Source of the DNA: Deltaproteobacteria bacterium
Lineage (GTDB): Bacteria; Desulfobacterota; DSM-4660; Desulfatiglandales; HGW-15
DNA: 6,302 bases
Assembly (NCBI GenBank): GCA_016926135.1
Contig: JAFGPH010000391.1
Coordinates: 1-6,302 of the forward strand
Reading direction: 5' to 3'
Translations under genes and position numbers: made by a program
The notes under the pieces: generated by a model
What the model saw: only the letters and a program-made list of their open reading frames with translations
Database searches by the model: none
What the model was told of the DNA's origin: nothing
Shown: piece by piece, positions 1-6,302 of the stretch
Layout of the letters: each line of letters begins with the position of its first letter
Numbering within the stretch: the first letter of the stretch is position 1

Positions 1-323
1 CGAACAGCCTCATTCACCTGCACCATGAGAGATGGGTCGATCGACGCAAGCGGTCCCTTGATCAGGCGACGATTATCTATGGCCCGGAGTTGGTCAATCA
101 GAAGATCCGAGTCTTGAGCCAGAGTTCCGCAGGCGGGGACTCGGATACGAAGGGGCTCCGCATCATCAATAAGGTTGGTTGTAAGGGGAATAACAAGCGT
201 TGACGGATGGTCCGCATCCAGCAACGCCTGTGCCTGAAGGATGAGAACAGGGCGGGTCTTGCCGGGTTCGGTTCCCCGGCCCGGATTGAGATTGGCGAGC
301 CAGATCTCACCTCGATTATGCAC
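1..323 (-). CDS. MazF/PemK-family mRNA interferase toxin (3' end cut by window edge)
   Basis: Likely the toxin of a type II toxin-antitoxin pair: a ribosome-independent endoribonuclease that cuts cellular mRNA when its antitoxin is degraded. The frame is read from a GTG at 321-323 and stays open to base 1, giving 107 residues. The family is about 110 residues, so the stop should lie just outside. Family motifs are clear: RGEIWLANL at residues 4-12, PGKTRPVLIL at 20-29, VIPLTTNL at 44-51 and LLIDQLRAIDNRRL at 74-87. Arg24 and Thr48 match the Arg/Thr catalytic pair known from MazF proteins. The GTG start puts RGEIW next to the N-terminus as usual, and GAGG lies 9 nt upstream inside the antitoxin gene. 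An in-frame ATG at 354-356 would add 11 residues unlike the family. The gene overlaps the antitoxin by 8 nt (316-323), which implies translational coupling. Confidence 0.87.
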   Translation of the reverse strand, partial: MHNRGEIWLANLNPGRGTEPGKTRPVLILQAQALLDADHPSTLVIPLTTNLIDDAEPLRIRVPACGTLAQDSDLLIDQLRAIDNRRLIKGPLASIDPSLMVQVNEAV

Positions 324-552
324 TGGGGTTGTCCTCGATGGCTGAGAATTCGGCATTGATCTTCATGCTTTCCTTGCGGACCTTTCGGGAGGCTTCTGCC
401 ATGCGCTCGGCGCGGATGCGTGCCTCTGTCTCCCGGTTCATGCGCTCAATAGCCCGCCGGATATACTCAGCTCGTGAAAGCTGCACAGCCTCAGCGCAGT
501 CAGAGCTCTTCCTGAGGAGATCTTCAGGCAGCTTGAGAGATATGGAGCCCAT
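316..552 (-). CDS. Ribbon-helix-helix antitoxin of the MazF-type pair
   Basis: A 78-residue protein read as the antitoxin. Residues 3-9 (SISLKLP) form the DNA-contacting beta strand of a ribbon-helix-helix fold. Residues 10-45 give the two helices, with the typical LSRAEYIRRAIERM stretch at the second. Residues 45-78 are highly charged and helical and end in AIEDNP, which suits a flexible tail that wraps the toxin. The family is CopG/MetJ-like MazE rather than the AbrB-like MazE of E. coli. The start is firm: AAGGAGGT at 559-566 lies 6 nt before the ATG. It is the first gene of a two-gene operon with the toxin. Autorepression by antitoxin or toxin-antitoxin complex at the dyads upstream is inferred from the family. 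Confidence 0.87.
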   Translation of the reverse strand: MGSISLKLPEDLLRKSSDCAEAVQLSRAEYIRRAIERMNRETEARIRAERMAEASRKVRKESMKINAEFSAIEDNPSA

Positions 553-570
553 CGGAGTACCTCCTTCTTC

Positions 571-600
571 ATATGCAATTCATATATCGGATTCGGATAT
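571..600. promoter_or_regulatory. Candidate operator dyads for the RHH antitoxin
   Basis: Two dyads overlap the -10 box and the expected transcription start. ATATGCAATTCATAT (571-585) is a 7-1-7 palindrome with one mismatch. ATATC/GATAT arms (584-588 and 596-600) enclose two tandem copies of TCGGAT (587-592, 593-598). Short tandem or inverted repeats over the promoter are the usual targets of ribbon-helix-helix antitoxins. Binding itself is inferred. Confidence 0.5.
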
Positions 601-609
601 CTTTTGCAA
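581..609 (-). promoter_or_regulatory. Sigma-70-type promoter of the toxin-antitoxin operon
   Basis: On the minus strand a -35 box TTGCAA (604-609) is separated by exactly 17 nt from a -10 box TATATG (581-586). Each box matches 4 of 6 consensus bases. Transcription would begin near 574, which gives a short leader with the strong Shine-Dalgarno at 559-566. The region is AT-rich compared with its surroundings. Confidence 0.6.
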
Positions 610-611
610 GC

Positions 612-657
612 ATAAAATCCGGCAGCTCAAGAAACCTCACCCTTCTTGAATCTGCCG
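612..657 (-). terminator. Probable rho-independent terminator, likely of the glnD transcript
   Basis: A long hairpin has outer arms CGGCAG (620-625) and CTGCCG (652-657), a 1/2-nt internal bulge, inner arms TCAAGAA (627-633) and TTCTTGA (643-649), and a 9-nt loop. Read on the minus strand it is followed within 2 nt by ATTTTAT, a short U-run. On the plus strand no T-run follows. It sits 275 nt past the glnD stop and just before the toxin-antitoxin promoter, so it would shield that operon from readthrough. The U-run is short, so efficiency is uncertain. Confidence 0.5.
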
Positions 658-724
658 CAACGGAGGCCGGGCTCTGAGCGGACCAGAAAATGATCTTAGC
701 AGAGCCTAACGTTCCGACGCTCAC

Positions 725-910
725 ATGACGGTTGGCCTGGTTCACCTTTTGATGCGGCAGTGGGATAAGGCAATGGAAGAGTGTGAACTCGCGGTTTCGC
801 TCAGTCCTAACAGCGCTGACAATACAGCGATTTTGGCGGTCGCCCTCAGGACTGTCGGCAGGGTGGAGGAGGCGCTTGCGATGCTTGAAAAGGCCAGCCG
901 TGAAGGACCA
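725..910 (+). pseudogene. Remnant of a TPR-repeat protein
   Basis: About 62 codons from an ATG at 725 read as two tetratricopeptide repeats. The first covers roughly residues 4-32 (GLVHLLMRQWDKAMEECELA, then a SPNSAD turn). The second covers 33-62 (NTAILAVALRTVGRVEEALA, then MLEKASREGP). The style resembles the TPR tails of bacterial adenylate/guanylate-cyclase-like proteins; that link is from memory. The reading frame continues to 1240, but beyond about 910 it is only the antisense of glnD and no longer looks like TPR. Upstream, bases 690-725 in another frame read MILAEPNVPTLT, which would fit as the preceding segment and implies a frameshift near 725. No good ribosome site precedes the ATG. 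It is best read as a broken 3' piece of a larger lost gene, lying convergent to glnD. Confidence 0.6.
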
Positions 911-931
911 TCTCTCGCCTGCCGGTGCCGG

Positions 932-3532
932 TCATCCCTGCTTCAGGGCATGCAGGATGGCCCGTTCAATCTCCACCACCTGTTCCCTGTCCTGAACCTT
1001 CTGGCCGTCCAAATCCCGCACATAGAAAACGTCGGCAATCTGGTCCCCCCTGGTGGCGATCTTCGCGATCCGGATGTCCAGTCTGAGCTGAAAGAGGGCG
1101 TGGGTGATGAGGTAGAGCAGTCCCACCCGGTCGTCCGCAAAGACCTCGATAAGGGTGAGAAAATCCGAGGAGTCGTTGTCGATCGTTACCTGGGGAGGGC
1201 GGATGCCCTTCTTCGGATGCGACAGGAGGCCGGATCCTGATTTCTGTTCCAGGCGGTAGGGCAGGGAGAGCCTGCCCGTGAAGGTGTTCTCCATGTCCTT
1301 TTTCACCGTCTTCCAGATCCGGTCGGGGTGAATGGGGTCCACGGGTCCGCTCACCCTGAAGATGTCCACCGCCGTCCCGTCCAGCCAGGTGTAGATGTGG
1401 GCCGACAGGATGTTGATGTTGTTGAGGGCGAGGACCCCCGCTACGTCCGAGAAAAGGCCGGGCCTGTCCCTGGCCATGAAGAGAACCTCCCAGGAACCGT
1501 CCGAAGGTTCCTCCCTTTCTTCAAGGCCGAAGGCCGTCGAGGGGCGCTCTCCGAAGCCTTCCCGATGCGCCCTGAAGACGTGAACGTGCCGGATCATGTC
1601 CCCAGACTCCGTCTCCAGCAGGTACCGGGGTGACATGGCCTCAAAGAGGGTTTCCAGCTCAGCAGGGGGCACCTGACCTGCCAAGGCCCGTCGCACTTTC
1701 CGCTCGGTGCCTTTGATCCTTCGGGATGCATCATGGGTGGCCAGTTCGCCCTTTTCCAGGGTGTGGAGGATCTTGAAGAACAGTTCCAGGACCAGGTTTT
1801 CGATCCATTCGTTCCATGCCCTGGGGCCGGTGGCTACGGAGTCGGCCCAGGTGAGGAGATAGAGCATCTTGAGCCGATCGATCGTTCCTATGGTTCTCGC
1901 GCACTGGACCACGACCTTTTCATCGTTGAGGTCCCTGCGGGTCGCCGTCTCTGCCAGCAGGAGGTGGTGGGAAATCAGGAAGAGGACATCCTCCGTGCCT
2001 TCCCTGTCGCAGGCCAACCGATCGAGGATCCCCTGGGTGATGGCGGCGCCTTTGCGGGCATGGTTTTTGCCCACCTTCCCGAGGTCGTGAAAGAGGCCGG
2101 CCAGAAGCAGGGATTCGGGACGGCGAAGATCGGAGAAGATGTCCACGAGCAGGAGGTTCTTTTCCCTGCCGAGAGTCTTTAGGTTCTTCACCGTCTGGAG
2201 TAGGTGGGTTCCCACAGGGTAGAGGTGGTAGCTGTCAAACTGCACTCTCTCCCTCACGTTCTCGAACTCGGGGATCAGGGCACCCAGAAAACCCAGGGTA
2301 TCCATTTGATCCAGGGCTTCGAAGGCGTGTGGACTCCTCAGGATGGAAAGGAATGCGCACACCACCGCGGGGGATCTCCTGAAATCCTCGTCCACGAGGT
2401 AGAGGAACTCCCGGACCAGCCTCCTTGCGTCCAGGGAGAGGGGGCGGTTCAAACGGCAGCCCCACTCGAAGATCTCCACGAGCAGATGGGGATGGGAGAG
2501 GATGGAGGTGGCCGATGTAAAGCCGACTTCACCGTGGAGGAGTTCGATGGACCCCGACAGGGACTCGGGTTGTTCCCCTCGCCCGAGTCCCTGTCTCCCG
2601 GGCAGATGGGTGAGGGCGAAGGAACTGCGAAGGGACTTGAGCGATGCCATGGAGGCATGGAGCTTGCCCAGGAACTGCTCGACGGCAAGCAAATCCCCGT
2701 GATCCCTGAAGCCCAGGATCCGGGCGATTCTCTCCTGGTGGTCAAAGGTGAGCCGGTCGTTCTTCCTCCCGGAGACGAGATGCAGGTGGTTCCGCACCAG
2801 GCAGATGAATTGGAGGCTTCCTTTCATCTCCGCGTATTCCCGGTGGGAGAAGATCCCACCGTACTCCAGGTCCCGGGGAACCCCCAGGCGGTGAAAGACC
2901 TTGGAAAGCCAGAGAATATGGTGGTAGTCCCGTAGCCCCCCGATCCCCTCCTTCAGATTGGGCTCCAGGAGGGAACTCGCATCCCCGAAGGTGGCCATGC
3001 GGAGCCTGTCCTGCTCCTCCAGCCACCTACTGAAAAAGGAGGCTTTCTTCGATACGGCCTTTTTGTGGAGGGTCTCAACAAGGGAGAAGTAGAGCGGGGA
3101 ATCCCCGCAGACAAAACGTGCATCCATGAGCGAAGTGAGGACCTCGAAGTCCTGCTTGGCCAAGTCGACACAGTCCTTGATGCTGCGGGTCCCGTGACCC
3201 AGGTCAAGGCCGATATCCCAAAGGGGGTAGAACATCTCTTCCGCGAGCCCTTTGGCGAGCGGCGGGATCCTGGAACCGAAGAGGATCATTACATCAACAT
3301 CGGAATGAATGGAGAGATCCTTGCGACCGTATCCGCCTACGGCAATGAGGGCGACGGCCTTCTTCTCCCTGAACAGCTTGCGGCCTGTTTCACTCTCTTG
3401 GAGGCTCCGACGGAAATACTGGTCCACCATCTCCGTGTAGGTCTCTTGAAAGGCATCAGCCAACTCACCCCGGGAGAACCTGGAAATCAGTTGATCCCTG
3501 GAGCTTTTCAGTCCCTCTATAGGGGAAGCCAT
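932..3532 (-). CDS. glnD: Bifunctional PII uridylyltransferase / uridylyl-removing enzyme GlnD
   Basis: This is the cytoplasmic glutamine sensor of the Ntr system. It transfers UMP from UTP to PII proteins when glutamine is low and hydrolyses PII-UMP when it is high. Starting at the ATG at 3530-3532, it has 866 residues (E. coli 890). Domains in order: nucleotidyltransferase with GGYGR at 66-70 and the metal-binding pair Asp78/Asp80 in SDVD; the GlnD linker region with LKEGIGGLRD near 193-202; an HD phosphohydrolase with His436, His443, His482-Asp483 (FHDLGK) and His522-His523; ACT 1 at about 681-735 (ARDRPGLFSDVAGVLALNNI); and ACT 2 at about 791-862 (ADDRVGLLYLITHALFQL). All catalytic motifs are intact. 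A TTG at 3584-3586 could add 18 residues but has no Shine-Dalgarno, whereas AGGG lies 9 nt before the ATG. It lies downstream of glnK on the same strand and is probably cotranscribed. Confidence 0.97.
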   Translation of the reverse strand: MASPIEGLKSSRDQLISRFSRGELADAFQETYTEMVDQYFRRSLQESETGRKLFREKKAVALIAVGGYGRKDLSIHSDVDVMILFGSRIPPLAKGLAEEMFYPLWDIGLDLGHGTRSIKDCVDLAKQDFEVLTSLMDARFVCGDSPLYFSLVETLHKKAVSKKASFFSRWLEEQDRLRMATFGDASSLLEPNLKEGIGGLRDYHHILWLSKVFHRLGVPRDLEYGGIFSHREYAEMKGSLQFICLVRNHLHLVSGRKNDRLTFDHQERIARILGFRDHGDLLAVEQFLGKLHASMASLKSLRSSFALTHLPGRQGLGRGEQPESLSGSIELLHGEVGFTSATSILSHPHLLVEIFEWGCRLNRPLSLDARRLVREFLYLVDEDFRRSPAVVCAFLSILRSPHAFEALDQMDTLGFLGALIPEFENVRERVQFDSYHLYPVGTHLLQTVKNLKTLGREKNLLLVDIFSDLRRPESLLLAGLFHDLGKVGKNHARKGAAITQGILDRLACDREGTEDVLFLISHHLLLAETATRRDLNDEKVVVQCARTIGTIDRLKMLYLLTWADSVATGPRAWNEWIENLVLELFFKILHTLEKGELATHDASRRIKGTERKVRRALAGQVPPAELETLFEAMSPRYLLETESGDMIRHVHVFRAHREGFGERPSTAFGLEEREEPSDGSWEVLFMARDRPGLFSDVAGVLALNNINILSAHIYTWLDGTAVDIFRVSGPVDPIHPDRIWKTVKKDMENTFTGRLSLPYRLEQKSGSGLLSHPKKGIRPPQVTIDNDSSDFLTLIEVFADDRVGLLYLITHALFQLRLDIRIAKIATRGDQIADVFYVRDLDGQKVQDREQVVEIERAILHALKQG

Positions 3533-3605
3533 GGAGTCCGTCCCTGTCCCTTCATTGGAAAGAGTTTCAACACCACGGGGCGGCAATCGGCAACGGATAA
3601 AGATC

Positions 3606-3683
3606 AGTTGCGGCGCTGAGAGACCACCCCCCTAGGCCCTCTTACGCGGTCGGTATCTCTAAACGTTTTCATGGTACGCGAAC

Positions 3684-3685
<2 letters not shown>
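3606..3685 (+). repeat. Copy A of the PII-locus repeat, between glnD and glnK
   Basis: The segment matches 6144-6223 without gaps at 61 of 80 positions. It contains the exact 17-bp core CTGAGAGACCACCCCCC at 3616-3632, preceded by AGTTGCGGC (26 of 27 positions identical over 3606-3632). TAAACGT (3660-3666) sits exactly 44 bp from the core start, as in the other copy (6154 to 6198). The right end (3665-3685) is a degenerate form of that copy's terminal inverted repeat, 14 of 21 identical. The outer end falls inside the glnK TAG stop codon. The left half of the element, including its terminal repeat, is not recognisable here, so this is a partial copy. Part of it forms the probable glnD 5' leader. 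Confidence 0.8.
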
Positions 3686-5284
<1,599 letters not shown>

Positions 5285-5319
5285 GGCAATTCCCTCCGGC
5301 AGTTTCTTCGCATGAAAGG

Positions 5320-5334
5320 GCAATCTTTGTGCCA
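5320..5334 (-). promoter_or_regulatory. Sigma-54 (RpoN) promoter of amtB-glnK
   Basis: On the minus strand, TGGCACAAAGATTGC gives a full -24 box (TGGCAC, 5329-5334) and -12 box (TTGC, 5320-5323), with the invariant GG and GC separated by exactly 10 nt. Expected transcription start is near 5308, giving a leader of about 24 nt with the Shine-Dalgarno at 5292-5297. Sigma-54 dependence implies an NtrC-like activator and induction under nitrogen limitation. It sits right in front of a nitrogen gene, which makes a chance match unlikely. Confidence 0.88.
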
Positions 5335-5413
5335 GTACCGCCCTTGAAGGAATTGTTACGTTATACCAGGGTGTTCGTGAAATTGCCCACTCCGCAGGCC
5401 TTGCCAATTAAAT

Positions 5414-5455
5414 GACAAGTTTGTATATCGTGAGAAATAGTTGTACAAATTTGTA
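5414..5455 (-). promoter_or_regulatory. Paired palindromes, candidate enhancer (activator) sites for amtB
   Basis: Two related 12-bp dyads lie upstream of the sigma-54 promoter. On the minus strand TACAAATTTGTA (5444-5455) is a perfect palindrome and TACAAACTTGTC (5414-5425) matches it at 10 of 12 bases in the same register. Their centres are 30 bp apart, near three helical turns, at about -111 and -141 from the predicted start. This is the placement expected for a bacterial enhancer-binding protein. The sequence does not match the enteric NtrC half-site GCAC/GTGC, so the binding protein is not identified. Confidence 0.55.
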
Positions 5456-5486
5456 AAAGACTCATTCCTCAGGATCCGATTTCGGC

Positions 5487-5514
5487 CTGAGAGACCACCC
5501 CCCGGCGGCCCTTG
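5487..5514 (+). repeat. Copy B of the PII-locus repeat (core only)
   Basis: The exact 17-bp core CTGAGAGACCACCCCCC occupies 5487-5503. The next 11 bases (GGCGGCCCTTG) match copy C at 8 positions. The bases before it (GATTTCGGC) match the shared AGTTGCGGC only loosely. No terminal repeat and no TAAACGT motif are found at the distances seen in the other copies. It is the shortest of the three and lies between the divergent amtB and glnB promoters. Confidence 0.7.
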
Positions 5515-5600
5515 TGATCAAAGAACGCCGTTGCTGGGAGGGTCTTGGTATGTGGTCGTCCAGGCCGCAACTCTGTCTGGGGTGCCTTTAACGTGAAACG

Positions 5601-5621
5601 CCACGCGGAGAGCTCGCGTGG
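5601..5621. repeat. GC-rich inverted repeat upstream of the glnB promoter
   Basis: CCACGCG (5601-5607) and CGCGTGG (5615-5621) are perfect 7-bp arms around a 7-nt spacer. It ends 15 bp before the -35 box of glnB. No T-run follows on either strand, so it is not an obvious terminator. An operator or the end of a lost element are both possible. Confidence 0.45.
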
Positions 5622-5636
5622 AGGGGCTGAAAGGGA

Positions 5637-6100
<464 letters not shown>

Positions 6101-6102
<2 letters not shown>

Positions 6103-6223
6103 TGTCGTGTCCCATAAATACCTTAACATATTCTGTGGCCACGAGTTGCGGCTCTGAGAGACCACCCCCCGACGACCCCTGAAGCAGCCCGTATTTGTAA
6201 ACGTATTTATGGGACATGACACT
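6101..6223. mobile_element. Small MITE-like element with 21-bp terminal inverted repeats (copy C of the PII-locus repeat)
   Basis: Bases 6101-6121 and the reverse complement of 6203-6223 agree at 20 of 21 positions; both begin AGTGTC and end TGTCCCATAAATAC. The 123-bp unit has no coding capacity and carries the shared core CTGAGAGACCACCCCCC at 6154-6170. A perfect 8-bp palindrome GTGGCCAC lies at 6135-6142. If the unit is taken as 6103-6221, the flanks are CTAG (6099-6102) and CTGG (6222-6225), a possible imperfect 4-bp target duplication. I cannot assign a parent insertion-sequence family. It abuts the glnB stop codon and might also act as a hairpin at the end of the glnB transcript. Confidence 0.75.
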
Positions 6224-6302
6224 GGCCAGCCACAATCTCCCCAAACGATCGTTCGACAATTCCTTGAGGCGCGGAACCTCCTGATCCAGCAGGACCTGAA
6301 GA
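6224..6302. other. Unassigned right end of the window
   Basis: These 79 bases are open on the minus strand (reading VLLDQEVPRLKELSNDRLGRL, continuing through the repeat to 6068) and in one plus frame (ending ARNLLIQQDLK). Both look moderately protein-like and neither is recognised. If the minus frame is real, its natural end was probably displaced by the repeat element. Confidence 0.2.

Noticed and set aside
671..686. GCTCTGAGCGGACCA, similar to the start of the repeat core
   Set aside because: It matches only with an indel, lacks the C-tract, and has no flanking similarity; likely chance.
704..724. GCCTAAC followed by GTTCCGACGCTCAC, resembling an integron attC end
   Set aside because: No matching GTTRRRY partner with attC-like inner arms is present, and the bases are better explained as part of the decayed TPR coding sequence.
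3545..3556. TGTCCCTTCATT near the glnD start as a left terminal repeat of copy A
   Set aside because: The spacing to the core is 71 bp instead of 46 and the match is only six contiguous bases.
3533..3586. A longer GlnD starting at TTG 3584-3586
   Set aside because: There is no Shine-Dalgarno, the extra 18 residues are unlike GlnD, and an ATG with a better ribosome site follows at 3532.
2204..3619. Long plus-strand open frames (2204-2935, 3065-3619) opposite glnD
   Set aside because: They have no recognisable motifs and are fully explained by antisense of the conserved GlnD domains in GC-rich DNA.
5414..5455. Classical NtrC sites upstream of amtB
   Set aside because: No GCAC-N-GTGC dyad is present; the dyads found have a different sequence, so NtrC was not named as the binder.

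Overview
The window looks like chromosomal DNA of a GC-rich, Gram-negative bacterium. The combination of a full GlnD, two uridylylatable PII proteins, AmtB, a sigma-54 promoter, and a TPR remnant of a style common in Deltaproteobacteria/Desulfobacterota suggests that group. The taxon is inferred; no rRNA or other marker is present.

Layout from left to right. (1) Positions 1-609 hold a type II toxin-antitoxin operon on the minus strand. It has its own promoter with dyad repeats, a 78-residue ribbon-helix-helix antitoxin, and a MazF/PemK-type toxin that overlaps it by 8 nt and runs off the left edge. (2) Positions 610-931 hold a long hairpin followed by T residues on the minus strand (a likely glnD terminator) and a plus-strand remnant of a TPR protein. 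(3) Positions 932-5334 hold a nitrogen-control cluster on the minus strand: a sigma-54 promoter, then amtB, glnK and glnD. (4) Positions 5285-5763 are a 479-bp divergent intergenic region. It carries the sigma-54 promoter, two matching palindromes 30 bp apart in enhancer position, a short GC-rich repeat, a sigma-70-type promoter and a structured leader. (5) glnB (5764-6102) lies on the plus strand and is followed directly by a 123-bp element with 21-bp terminal inverted repeats. The last 79 bases are unassigned.

How the genes work together: AmtB conducts ammonium and is blocked by unmodified PII. GlnD uridylylates PII on Tyr51 of the T-loop when glutamine is low and removes UMP when it is high. 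Both PII proteins keep Tyr51. The amtB-linked PII would be made under sigma-54/nitrogen-stress control. The second PII has a separate sigma-70-type promoter and would be the housekeeping copy.

The most unusual feature is a family of intergenic repeats. A 17-bp core, CTGAGAGACCACCCCCC, occurs exactly three times, all in the same orientation, in gaps around the PII genes. Two copies lie in longer related elements (61 of 80 positions identical, no gaps). In both, the outer end of the element begins within the TAG stop codon of a PII gene, although the element points in opposite directions relative to the two genes. This looks like repeated targeting of PII gene ends by a small mobile element. 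Other points of interest are the paired non-enteric enhancer-like palindromes upstream of the sigma-54 promoter and a possible pseudoknot in the glnB leader.
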